Shown in pieces: positions 8,576 through 16,556 of a DNA stretch of 64,000 nucleotides. Both the position numbers and the translations under genes were made by a program. The DNA lies in assembly GCF_028283685.1 (NCBI RefSeq), contig NZ_JAPWKF010000009.1, positions 124,001-188,000 on the forward strand, in the 5' to 3' direction. The stretch comes from Edaphobacter sp. GTDB lineage: Bacteria > Acidobacteriota > Terriglobia > Terriglobales > Acidobacteriaceae. The stretch's first letter is position 1; every line of letters starts with the position of its first letter. Under the pieces are notes generated by a model. That model did not search any database. It was not told the origin of the DNA and saw nothing but the letters and a program-made list of their open reading frames with translations.

Positions 8576-9298
8576 TCAGGCGGGTGTGACGGAGGCAGGA
8601 TAGTAAACAGCCCAGCCTTCCCTGACGGCATGATCGATCAGGCCCGCGGTGGGATTGACGGGATAGGCGCGTCTGGCGATGGCGAGCATCGCGGCATCGT
8701 GGACGGAGTTGCCGAAGACGGCATCGGGGTGGGAGATGCCGGAGCGAGCCAGCGAGGCGACCTTGCCCTCGTCGGTCGGCACGTCGAGCAGGTTGTCGGT
8801 GACGATGCCGCCGCGTGATTCGACGCGTGCAGAGAGGACGCGATCGGCGGGGATGCCGAAGCGCTTGACGCCCTCTTCGATGACCCAGTCGTTGGTGGAG
8901 CTGACGGCCCAGATGTCGACGCCTTTGGAGCGGAGCTCGTCGACCAGCTGCAGCATCTCGGGAAAGATGTTGCGCTCGATGCGATCGGCGAAGAAGGCGC
9001 GTGCGGCGCGGCGGAGCTCGTCTTCGCGGAGGCCCTGGTAGATCTGGACCATCTCGCCGCAGATGGCGATCTCGGAGACCTCGCCGCGGTTGTAGGCGCG
9101 GTAGCGGGCGTCGATCCAGTCGGCGGCCTCACGGGAGACCAGGCCGGTGTCGACGGTCCACTTCATAAACGAAGACCCCGCATCGCCGGACCAGAGTGTA
9201 CCGTCGCAGTCGAAGACAGCGGTTGCGGGAGATAGCTCGCGGACCGAGGCGTGAAACTCGTCGGTCGTTAGCGGCTTGAGACTAAGAACATTGTTCAC
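8576..9298 (-). CDS. HAD family phosphatase (HAD-IB, SerB-like)
   Basis: A 240-residue haloacid dehalogenase-type phosphatase. Motif I is VFDCDGTLW (about 29-37; nucleophile Asp and DxD), motif II lies in WAVSSTNDW, and motif III/IV in VFGNSVHDAAMLAIA. The helical cap between motifs I and II (about 60-125) points to the subfamily I cap seen in SerB-like enzymes. The substrate is unknown; a small phosphomonoester is likely. Start codon GTG 9298; the ribosome binding site is weak. The gene probably forms a short unit with the Nudix gene. Confidence 0.85.
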   Translation of the reverse strand: MNNVLSLKPLTTDEFHASVRELSPATAVFDCDGTLWSGDAGSSFMKWTVDTGLVSREAADWIDARYRAYNRGEVSEIAICGEMVQIYQGLREDELRRAARAFFADRIERNIFPEMLQLVDELRSKGVDIWAVSSTNDWVIEEGVKRFGIPADRVLSARVESRGGIVTDNLLDVPTDEGKVASLARSGISHPDAVFGNSVHDAAMLAIARRAYPVNPTAGLIDHAVREGWAVYYPASVTPA

Positions 9299-9433
9299 GG
9301 CTGACTCAACTTTTCTGCGGGCTCACCCGCCTCGCGGTCGATTTGTCCAGAGTTCAGCTTATATTTTACCAACAGACGTTCTGTGGATGATCGGAAGCGC
9401 GCACATCCTATGGAATCAACGGCGATACGGGGG

Positions 9434-9475
9434 CAGAGCGGCCGTTGACGCAGAGCGGCCGTTGACGCAGAGCGG
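9434..9475. repeat. 17-bp direct tandem repeat, two and a half copies
   Basis: The unit CAGAGCGGCCGTTGACG occurs at 9434-9450 and 9451-9467, followed by a partial copy CAGAGCGG (9468-9475). It lies in the 201-bp gap between the HAD gene and the lolA-like gene. Nothing else was recognised in this gap. Confidence 0.9.
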
Positions 9476-9499
9476 AGTCGGGTTCCTTGAAGTGCGGGG

Positions 9500-10141
9500 T
9501 TAGATCGGTGGCAGACCGTCGACGACGGCAACCCCGGCGGGAGGGGTGAAGGTGAAGTCGCTCTCGCGGACGGGAACGTTTTCTTCCATTCCGGTGAAGA
9601 CGAACTCCGTGATGGAGCCGTCGATCTCCTCGATCTTCATGTGCTCGATGGCGCCGGCGGACGTGACGTCGAGGGTGAGGAGCTTCATGCGCTGCTCCAT
9701 GCCGACGGGGACGCCTGCGATGTGGATGCCGTGGGAGTCGTTGGTGACGGTGACGCCGCCGAGCTCCTTCTTGAGCTGGGTGTGACCGAGGAGGAAGCGC
9801 AGGGGGCTGCGGAGGTCGTCGAGCTGCCTGGCGGGAACGCGCTGGGCCTGGGCGTCGCCGGGGGTGTAGAACCAGGCGAACTTGCCGTCGAGGAGGAAGA
9901 CCTTGCCCTCGGGCTGATCGTAGTTCCAGCGCATGCGGCCGGGCTTCTTCAGCAGAAGAGTGCCTGACTCGGTGCGGTCCATGCCCATGCCGGCGTAGTG
10001 CTCGGTGTAACGGGTGCGCAGGGAGGAGAGGTGATTGTAGTGGTCGTCGACCTTACGCAGCAGGGAGTCGGCGTCCTGCGCCACGAGGGACACAGGAGCC
10101 AGCAGCAGGACGAATGCGGCGAGTGTGAGGCGACGGATCAC
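9500..10141 (-). CDS. LolA-like outer membrane lipoprotein carrier protein
   Basis: A 213-residue protein with a signal peptide (MIRRLTLAAFVLLLAPVSLV, cleaved near AQD) and a LolA/DUF1571-like beta fold: LRKVDDHYNHLSSLRTRYTE, the GTLLLKKPGRMRWNYDQPEGK core (about 60-80), and FVLDGK/FAWFYTP strands. LolA carries lipoproteins across the periplasm to the outer membrane. Start is GTG 10141, three bases after the stop of the prepilin gene, so translation is probably coupled. It forms the last gene of an M16 peptidase-prepilin-LolA unit. Confidence 0.82.
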   Translation of the reverse strand: MIRRLTLAAFVLLLAPVSLVAQDADSLLRKVDDHYNHLSSLRTRYTEHYAGMGMDRTESGTLLLKKPGRMRWNYDQPEGKVFLLDGKFAWFYTPGDAQAQRVPARQLDDLRSPLRFLLGHTQLKKELGGVTVTNDSHGIHIAGVPVGMEQRMKLLTLDVTSAGAIEHMKIEEIDGSITEFVFTGMEENVPVRESDFTFTPPAGVAVVDGLPPI

Positions 10142-10144
10142 GAC

Positions 10145-10675
10145 TTACTGGATGGGCTGGGTGCAGTTGGTTCCGCCAGCCGGGTCGTAGGTGATGCGAT
10201 TGTTTTCGTCGGAGCAGAAGCCGCGGTCACCGGACTTGCCGACGGAGAGCGGGATCGCCGTTACCTCGTAGGAGGTGTACATGTCCTGGTTGTTGACCGT
10301 GACCTTGTTGCAGTTGGTGACGGCGAAGGCGTAGCCGCCCTTGGTGCCGCCGGCGAGATCAGGAGCGAGGAGCTGCGCGGCCTGGGCCGAGGGCGCTCCG
10401 GACTTGGGATCGCCGCCGAGCTGCGCGAGCGCGCAGGAGAAGCCGTTCTGCGGGTACATGGAGTTGTACTGCAGCTCTGCCTGCACGATGGTGCGGACCG
10501 ACTGGATGGCCGAGGTCTCGTGGGCCTGCTTGGTGAGCTTGAGCATCTGCGGAACCGCAAGCGTCATAAGAATGAGCATGACCGACATTACGATCAGCAG
10601 CTCGATGAGGGTGAAGCCCTCTTCGCGCTGTGTCATCTCCTGCTTCAGACCCTGCATCATCGTTTGCTGATCCAT
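10145..10675 (-). CDS. Type IV pilin-like prepilin (GspG/PilA-like pseudopilin)
   Basis: A 176-residue prepilin. After a short leader the type III signal EEGFTLIELLIVMSVMLIL gives cleavage after Gly and N-methylation of Phe, followed by the hydrophobic helix that packs in the pilus or pseudopilus. The rest is a globular domain with Cys pairs. The ORF can start at TTG 10714 or ATG 10681, but ATG 10675 (MDQQTMMQG) has GAGG at proper spacing and is preferred. No pilus assembly genes lie nearby, so this is an orphan (pseudo)pilin in an operon with M16 peptidase and LolA-like genes. Confidence 0.88.
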   Translation of the reverse strand: MDQQTMMQGLKQEMTQREEGFTLIELLIVMSVMLILMTLAVPQMLKLTKQAHETSAIQSVRTIVQAELQYNSMYPQNGFSCALAQLGGDPKSGAPSAQAAQLLAPDLAGGTKGGYAFAVTNCNKVTVNNQDMYTSYEVTAIPLSVGKSGDRGFCSDENNRITYDPAGGTNCTQPIQ

Positions 10676-10723
10676 CCTCATCCTCGCGTGACTTAAATCT
10701 CTGCTGCCCAACAACTGACTTTA

Positions 10724-12043
10724 TCAGCAGGCGAGGTCTTTGCGCTCGACGTTCATCTCGCCGAGGTTGCCGAGGAGCGTGAGCGCCATGGCTTCGGGGC
10801 GGAAGAGTTCGTTGGCAAGGCGCTTGATGTCGTCCGGGGTGACGGCCTCGATCTCGCGGGTGATCTCGTCCACGCCGAAGAAGCGTCCGAAGTACATCTG
10901 CTGGCGAGCGAGGTTGGCCATGCGGCTCGAGGAACTTTCGAGTCCGAGGACGATGTTGCTCTTCAGCTGATCTTTGGCACGTTTCAGCTCGGCGTCGCCG
11001 ACTGTCTCCTGCTTGAGACGGCTGAGCTCGGCCATGGTGAGCGCGAGGGTCTCGAGGGTCTTGCTGGCGGCGACGCCGGCGTAGACGCAGATGGAGCCGG
11101 TGTCGCGGAAGGGGCTCAGCTCGGAGAAGATCGAATAGGCCAGGCCGCGCTCTTCGCGGATGGTCTGGAAGAGGCGGGAGCTCATGCCTCCGCCGAGCAT
11201 GGCGTTGAGCAGGTAGATGGCGTAGCGGTCGGGGTGGCTGACGGACGAGGAGGGAACGCCGAGGCAGAGCTGCACCTGCTCGAGCGACTTCTTGCGCTTG
11301 AGGGTGATGTGCGGGGTAGCCTGCGGGGCCTCGCGGTGAGGGAAGGGAGTGCTGGAGCCGGGGGCGAGGGAGCCGAACTTGCTCTCGACCTCGGCGACGA
11401 AGCTCTCGTGCTCGAGATTGCCGGCGGCGGAGAAGACGATGTTCTGCGGGGTGAACTGCTCGCGGTAGAAGCGGAAGACGGTCTCCTGGTCGAAGGAGGA
11501 GACGGTTTTCTGGGTGCCGAGGATGGGGCGGCCGAGGGCGTCGCCCTTCCAGAAGTTCTGGGTGAAGATCTCGTTGACGAGGTAGTCGGGGTTGTCCTCG
11601 TCCATCTTGATCTCCTCGAGGATGACGCCCTTCTCGCGGGCGAGCTCGGTGGGATCGAAGGTGGGGTGGAGGACGAGGTCGGAGAGGACGTCGAGAGCCT
11701 CGGTGGTGTGCTCATCGAGGGACTTGATGTTGAAGCAGACGGTCTCTTTGCTGGTGAAGGCGTCGAGATTGCCACCGATGGTGTCGACCTCGCGGGCGAT
11801 CTGGCGAGCAGAGCGCGAGGTGGTGCCCTTGAAGACCATGTGCTCGACGAAGTGCGAGATGCCGTTGACGGCGGCCTCTTCGTCGCGGGAACCGGAGCCG
11901 ATCCAGGCACCCATGGAGACGCTGCGCACATGGGGGATGCTCTCGGTGAGAACGATCAGGCCATTGTCCAGAACAGATTTGCAGATGTTGCGGGAGACAC
12001 GGGGGGTAATGCGAATATCTTCGATCAGAGTGCTTGCTGCCAT
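10724..12043 (-). CDS. M16 family zinc peptidase (processing-peptidase type)
   Basis: A 439-residue single-chain M16B peptidase. The inverted zinc motif HxxEH is present as HFVEH in GISHFVEHMVFKGTTSR (about 65-81), and the distal Glu follows in the KETVCFNIKSLDEH region about 75 residues later. The C-terminal half has the family pattern SSRLFQTIREERGLAYSI, so the whole clamshell is there. Homologues (YmxG, PqqL, MPP beta) cleave short peptides or presequences; the substrate is not known. It starts at ATG 12043 and is divergent from rlmN with a 76-bp shared upstream region. Confidence 0.93.
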   Translation of the reverse strand: MAASTLIEDIRITPRVSRNICKSVLDNGLIVLTESIPHVRSVSMGAWIGSGSRDEEAAVNGISHFVEHMVFKGTTSRSARQIAREVDTIGGNLDAFTSKETVCFNIKSLDEHTTEALDVLSDLVLHPTFDPTELAREKGVILEEIKMDEDNPDYLVNEIFTQNFWKGDALGRPILGTQKTVSSFDQETVFRFYREQFTPQNIVFSAAGNLEHESFVAEVESKFGSLAPGSSTPFPHREAPQATPHITLKRKKSLEQVQLCLGVPSSSVSHPDRYAIYLLNAMLGGGMSSRLFQTIREERGLAYSIFSELSPFRDTGSICVYAGVAASKTLETLALTMAELSRLKQETVGDAELKRAKDQLKSNIVLGLESSSSRMANLARQQMYFGRFFGVDEITREIEAVTPDDIKRLANELFRPEAMALTLLGNLGEMNVERKDLAC

Positions 12044-12119
12044 GTGTCTATTGTTTCACAGGGCCACCTACGGGGGTAAACTATAGAAAGCCAAGGACAA
12101 AGGTGAAGTTTAGCAACGT

Positions 12120-13445
12120 ATGTCGCACAAAATAAAAGATGAATCGCTTGCTCCGGCGAGGGCGGAGGCACCCCGGGCGAAGGCCCTCTTCGGCATGCTG
12201 CCGGAGGAGCTGAAGGCCCTGATGGAGAGCCACGGCCAGAAGGGATATCGCGCCAAGCAGATCGAAGAGGCCCTGTATCGTCAGCGGGTTAGCTCGCTGG
12301 ACGAGGTGACGGTGCTGCCTTCTACGCTGCGCGAGACGCTGGCGGGCGATGGGTATTCGCTTGGGCTGCCGGAGCTGGTGCAGACGGCGAAGTCGGTGGA
12401 CGGCACGGAGCGGTACCTGGTGCGGCTGGCTGACGGCGAGACGGTTGAGACGGTCTGGATGCCGGATGGCGACGGTGGCGAGCGTGGGGACGGCAGCGAG
12501 GCTTCGGCGGAGGAAGAGGCCGAAGAGGGGCTGGAAGGGAATGCCTCGGAGTTTGGGCCCGCGGCGCCGTTTGAGGCCGCCGCCTCGCTTGAGGCCGCGC
12601 CAAAGCGCGATCTACGGAACGTGGGTGCACTGGAGCAGAACGGTTACAGACGGGCGACGATCTGCATCTCCAGCCAGGTGGGCTGCGCGGTGAACTGCCA
12701 GTTCTGCCTGACGGCCAAGCTAGGCATCAGGCGCAATCTGACGGGGGGAGAGATCGCAGGGCAGGTGGCGGCGGTGCTGAACCGTCATGGGGTCAAGATC
12801 GGCAAGGACCGCATCAACCTGGTGTTTATGGGGATGGGCGAGCCGTTTCTGAACTACGACGAGTTCATCCGGTCGGTGCAGATTCTGACGAAGCATATCG
12901 GGATTCCGGAGTCGCGGATGACGGTGTCGACGTCGGGTATTGAGCCGGCGATCCGGCGGTTCGCGCAGGAGCCGGTGCGGCCGAAGCTGGCGCTGAGCCT
13001 GAACGCCTCCAACGACGTGATTCGCGAGCAGGTGATGCCGATTACACGCAAGTGGAAGATCGCTCAACTGCTGGATGCGGTGAAGACGCTGCCGCTGGGC
13101 AAGCGCGAGTGGGTGACGTTCGAGTACGTGATGCTGGGCGGCATCAACGATCAGCCGGAGCATGCGCGCGAGGTGCTGGAGCTGCTGAAGGATATCCGGT
13201 CGAAGGTGAACCTGATTGTCTGGAATCCGGGGCCGGGGATCGACTATACGCAGCCGAAGCCGGAGGATGTGGCGGCATTTCAGAAGATGCTGATTGAGGC
13301 CGGGATGCCGGCGTACATTCGCAGGCCGCGCGGGCGGGATATCTACGCCGCGTGCGGACAGCTCAAGCGGACGGTGGATTCGCCGGGAGCGACGCCAGCC
13401 GCTGCTCTAGTCGAGATCGCACCTGCGGCCAGTCTTCCTTCGTAA
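12120..13445 (+). CDS. rlmN: RlmN, 23S rRNA (A2503-C2)/tRNA (A37-C2) methyltransferase
   Basis: A 441-residue radical SAM enzyme. The 4Fe-4S motif C-x3-C-x2-C is in CAVNCQFCLTAKLG (about 188-201); GMGEPFLNYD and STSGIEPAIRRF follow; the methyl-carrier Cys is in IYAACGQLK near residue 415. It methylates C2 of A2503 in 23S rRNA and A37 of some tRNAs. The N-terminal accessory domain (KGYRAKQIEEALY) is present. An acidic Ala/Glu-rich insert of about 50 residues (roughly 118-168) lies before the radical SAM core, absent from E. coli RlmN. Its last 83 bp overlap the convergent GNAT gene. Confidence 0.95.
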   Translation: MSHKIKDESLAPARAEAPRAKALFGMLPEELKALMESHGQKGYRAKQIEEALYRQRVSSLDEVTVLPSTLRETLAGDGYSLGLPELVQTAKSVDGTERYLVRLADGETVETVWMPDGDGGERGDGSEASAEEEAEEGLEGNASEFGPAAPFEAAASLEAAPKRDLRNVGALEQNGYRRATICISSQVGCAVNCQFCLTAKLGIRRNLTGGEIAGQVAAVLNRHGVKIGKDRINLVFMGMGEPFLNYDEFIRSVQILTKHIGIPESRMTVSTSGIEPAIRRFAQEPVRPKLALSLNASNDVIREQVMPITRKWKIAQLLDAVKTLPLGKREWVTFEYVMLGGINDQPEHAREVLELLKDIRSKVNLIVWNPGPGIDYTQPKPEDVAAFQKMLIEAGMPAYIRRPRGRDIYAACGQLKRTVDSPGATPAAALVEIAPAASLPS

Positions 13446-13965
13446 TCGAGAACCAGACGCTGTGGCGAAGTGAGCCGTCGGGCATGACGTAGTGGTTGCG
13501 GAAGGTGCCTTCGTAGACGGCTCCGAGCTTTTTGATGGCTGCCTGGGACTGCAGGTTCTCGTGGTGGGTCTTGAAGGCGACGCGGTTGAGGCCGAGGGTG
13601 TCGAAGGCGTACTGGAGCTGCAGCAGCTTGGCTTCGGGGTTGATGCCTGCCTGATGCAGCTCGGGTGTGATCCAGGTGTGGCCGATCTCGACGGTCTTGT
13701 TGTGGAGATCGAGATCGATGAAGCGGGTCGAGCCGATGACGCGGCCATCGCTGGTGCGCACCGTGACCCAGGGAAGCTGGGTTCCAGCCTCGGCCGATTT
13801 CAGAGCTGAAGCGAGCCAGCGCTCGAGGTCTTCGCTGTTCGTGACGCGGGTGAGCATGTAGCGCCAGATGCGGTCGTCGAAGGCGATCTTTTCGAGGGCG
13901 GGAAGATGTTCGGCTAAGAGCGGCTGCAGGCGGACGTGTGTCCCCTGGAGCGTCGGATGGGTCAT
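13363..13965 (-). CDS. GNAT family N-acetyltransferase (RimJ/RimL-like)
   Basis: A 200-residue acetyltransferase: N-terminal LQGTHVRLQPLLAEHLPAL, middle strands IGSTRFIDLDLHNKTVEIGHTWI, and the acetyl-CoA region EAKLLQLQYAFDTLGLNRVAFKTHHENLQSQAAIKKLGA, the RimJ/RimL pattern. The substrate is unknown (protein N-terminus or small amine). ATG 13965 overlaps the stop of yvcK as TGATG, so translation is coupled. The 3' end runs 83 bp into the end of rlmN on the other strand. Confidence 0.9.
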   Translation of the reverse strand: MTHPTLQGTHVRLQPLLAEHLPALEKIAFDDRIWRYMLTRVTNSEDLERWLASALKSAEAGTQLPWVTVRTSDGRVIGSTRFIDLDLHNKTVEIGHTWITPELHQAGINPEAKLLQLQYAFDTLGLNRVAFKTHHENLQSQAAIKKLGAVYEGTFRNHYVMPDGSLRHSVWFSITKEDWPQVRSRLEQRLASLPANPPSA

Positions 13966-15032
13966 CAGTGCACCGAGGCGGTCTGCGTGAGGCAGAGGGA
14001 GATAAGGGTCTGGGCGACGCGGTCGTAGTCGTGGCGCAGCACATCGCCCTCGTGGAGGAAGTTGCCGAGGATGGGCTCCACGCCGAGCTGACGCACGCGC
14101 TCGAGGTCGTTCTCCAGCGGCTCCTGCCCCTCGCGGGCGTACTGGTCGAGGATCTCGGGGGAGATGGGCGCGGCGTTGATGAGCGCGTAGTCGAAGATGC
14201 GATGACCGTTGGCGTGGCGCAGCGCCTTTTCGATGTGCTGTGAGGCTGTGAGGCCGAGGGACTCGTTGGCCTGGGTCATGAGGTTGCAGATGAAGACGCG
14301 CGTGGCCCTGGAGGCAGCGAGCGCCTCGGGGATTCCGCGCACCAGCAGATTGGTGATCAGCGAGGTGTAGAGCGAGCCGGGGCCGAGGGTGATGAGGTCG
14401 GCGTTGGCGATGGCCTGGAGCGTCTCGGGAAGCGGGTCGGCGCCGGAGGGCTCGAGGGTCAGCTCGACGATGGTGCGTTTGCTGTGGGTGATGCTGGTTT
14501 CGCCTTTGACCAGGGAGCCGTCGTCCATGCGGGCGGCGAGGGTGACGTCGGCCGTGGTGGCGGGATAGATGCGGCCGCGGGCGGCGAGGATCTGCGAGGA
14601 CATCTGGACGGCCTGCGCGAAGTCGCCGGTGATGCCGGACATGGCGGCGAGAAAGAGGTTGCCGAAGCTGTGCCCCTGAAGCTCTCCCTGATCGAAGCGG
14701 TACTTGAAGAGGCGTGAGAGGAGATGCTCGTCTTCGGAGAGGGCGACCATGCAGTTGCGGATGTCGCCGGGGGGAAGGATGTTGAGATCTTCGCGCAGGC
14801 GGCCTGAGGAGCCACCATCGTCGGTGACGGTGACGACGGCAGCGAGATCGCTGATGATCGTGCGCGGTGCCTGGCGGGGCTGCGAGGTATTGTCGCGTTG
14901 GGAACGGCGGCGCTCATGCACAGGAACAAATTGCTTCAGTCCGCGGAGCAGCGTCGAGAGGCCGGTGCCGCCGCCGATGGCGACGACGCGCAGCGGTCTG
15001 TCCGCAGACGAATCTGAACTCCTGAAGGGCAA
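13965..15032 (-). CDS. YvcK/CofD-like gluconeogenesis factor
   Basis: A 355-residue protein starting with the nucleotide-sugar binding motif VVAIGGGTGLSTLLRGLK (about 16-33), with a TDDGGSSGRLR loop (about 71-81) and PGDIRNCMVALS. YvcK binds UDP-GlcNAc and links carbon metabolism with cell wall synthesis and shape in Bacillus and mycobacteria; CofD is a related transferase in F420 synthesis. The adjacency typical of F420 genes is absent, so YvcK is preferred. The start is TTG 15032 with GGTGAGG upstream; no in-frame ATG precedes the glycine-rich motif. Confidence 0.88.
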   Translation of the reverse strand: MPFRSSDSSADRPLRVVAIGGGTGLSTLLRGLKQFVPVHERRRSQRDNTSQPRQAPRTIISDLAAVVTVTDDGGSSGRLREDLNILPPGDIRNCMVALSEDEHLLSRLFKYRFDQGELQGHSFGNLFLAAMSGITGDFAQAVQMSSQILAARGRIYPATTADVTLAARMDDGSLVKGETSITHSKRTIVELTLEPSGADPLPETLQAIANADLITLGPGSLYTSLITNLLVRGIPEALAASRATRVFICNLMTQANESLGLTASQHIEKALRHANGHRIFDYALINAAPISPEILDQYAREGQEPLENDLERVRQLGVEPILGNFLHEGDVLRHDYDRVAQTLISLCLTQTASVH

Positions 15033-15104
15033 AGAGACCTCACCAAAACAATTGCGCTCGACCCATGGTAACTGGATCGAGCGCAGATTGCGTGAGGTGG
15101 AGTC

Positions 15105-15677
15105 CTAGGCTTCGGGGTAGAGCAGCTCGGTGAAGCGCGGATCGTCGGTCATGTCCTGGAAGTCGGAGTCGGAGCGGGCCTGGATGCGATTGCGCATGTT
15201 GAGGCGGATCGCTTCGGTCAGGTGCTGGAGGCAGCTATCGGAGTCGCCCGTGATCGACGAGAGGACAGCGAGACCATAGAAGGCATAGTCCGTACCGCCG
15301 TTCTGCTTGAGGATGCTCTCAAACTGCTCGCGAGCATCTTCGTAGTGGCCGTCGTTGAGCAGGGAGACGGCGTAGTCGTACTGCTCCTCTGCGCTGGCGA
15401 ATGAGGTTTTGTCCTTGGACGTCTGTGCGGCGCAGGCGCTGATGTACATGCGGATGCGGTCGGCCAGATCGCCGGGGTCGGCGGCGAGCAGTTTCTCGAA
15501 GGCGGGAAGCGCCTTGTCGAACTTGCCCTCCTGCATGAGCCGGATTGCAGCCTCGTAAGAGGAGAGTACGTTGGCCCGTGACGGATCGTCTGCCGGAGAG
15601 ACCGCACCGGCCAAGGTGCGGGGGGAGCGTCTAGGAGCAGTTGCAGTCTTTGCTGTCTGTGCCATGGTCAAATTCAT
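15105..15677 (-). CDS. Tetratricopeptide repeat protein
   Basis: A 190-residue protein with TPR helices at about 40-75 (SYEAAIRLMQEGKFDKALPAFEKLLAADP), 92-120 (YDYAVSLLNDGHYEDAREQFESILKQN) and 125-155. There is no signal peptide, so it is probably cytoplasmic and mediates protein interactions. ATG 15677 (MNLTMAQ) has GAGG 4 nt upstream; an upstream TTG-type start would add 10 residues. yvcK begins 72 bp downstream on the same strand. Partner unknown. Confidence 0.8.
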   Translation of the reverse strand: MNLTMAQTAKTATAPRRSPRTLAGAVSPADDPSRANVLSSYEAAIRLMQEGKFDKALPAFEKLLAADPGDLADRIRMYISACAAQTSKDKTSFASAEEQYDYAVSLLNDGHYEDAREQFESILKQNGGTDYAFYGLAVLSSITGDSDSCLQHLTEAIRLNMRNRIQARSDSDFQDMTDDPRFTELLYPEA

Positions 15678-15842
15678 CTCGCCTCGGGGAGGCGCACTCC
15701 TGAGCAAGTTGCTTGGGTGCCAACATGCCGATTTCTAAATTGCTTCAGTCTCGGATTTATACGCAGACCTGGGCAGAAGGTCAACTCCACCCTGCAGGGG
15801 AGGATCAAAAGCATCTCCTGCAGTACAGCGTATGTCGTAGGG

Positions 15843-16451
15843 TTATAGCGCATGAGAATGGTGTTTATAGATTAACGGATTCAACTCAGGATCGTTATAC
15901 ATCTTCATCTGACGATAGAGCTTGAAGCGTCTTTTGCCAGCGCTCATGTCCTGGTGAAGAGCGTTCAGAGCGGTGGCGAGATCTTCGCGCTGCTCCAGCA
16001 AAAGAGCCAGCCGTCGACGATTCTTTTCGCGATGCTCTTCGGTCGCGGTTTCGCGCTGGGCTTCTTCCCGGGTGTGGAAGATCTTCAGGGATAGGATGGA
16101 GAGTCGATCGATCATCATGCCGGGTGTCTCAGAGTGGAGGGAGGCCGACGGCGCGGCATCGAAGATGGGCTGGAGTTGCTTTAGCAACAAAACATCGATC
16201 TGTTCCACCAGGTCATTGCGCCGCTGGTTGAGGCGGTCGATGGCGTGTTTGACCGTTGCAATGGCGGCGTCGGTCGCCTCCGGCTCACGCGCCTTGTCTT
16301 CTTCATGCCACAGTTCAAAGTTGGCACGGTGCTGCTGCTCGATGAGGGGACGAAGTTCTACTTCGGTGCCAGGAGGAAGGTTCGCTTCAATCTGATGCCA
16401 TGCCTGGTTGGTCTGATCGTGCAGCGCGGTGATCGATAGGGCGTCCAGCAT
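15843..16451 (-). CDS. DUF4254 family protein
   Basis: A 202-residue soluble, strongly helical and charged protein. The recognisable core is HRANFELWHEEDKAREP, then VKHAIDRLNQRRNDLVEQID and GMMIDRLSILSLKIFH, which I recognise as DUF4254. The family is often encoded near glycosyltransferases or lipopolysaccharide genes, but no such gene is here and the function is unknown. ATG 16451 has only a weak purine tract upstream. The gene stands alone between the TPR gene and the SpoIIE gene. Confidence 0.75.
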   Translation of the reverse strand: MLDALSITALHDQTNQAWHQIEANLPPGTEVELRPLIEQQHRANFELWHEEDKAREPEATDAAIATVKHAIDRLNQRRNDLVEQIDVLLLKQLQPIFDAAPSASLHSETPGMMIDRLSILSLKIFHTREEAQRETATEEHREKNRRRLALLLEQREDLATALNALHQDMSAGKRRFKLYRQMKMYNDPELNPLIYKHHSHAL

Positions 16452-16556
16452 AACTTTTCGTTTGGTTCTCTTCGAAGACTTTATCAGTTATGCGCTATGA
16501 GATGCCGGTTTACACGCGAACGAGCAGGCTGGGGCAGAGGGGCTCTTGCAGATCGT

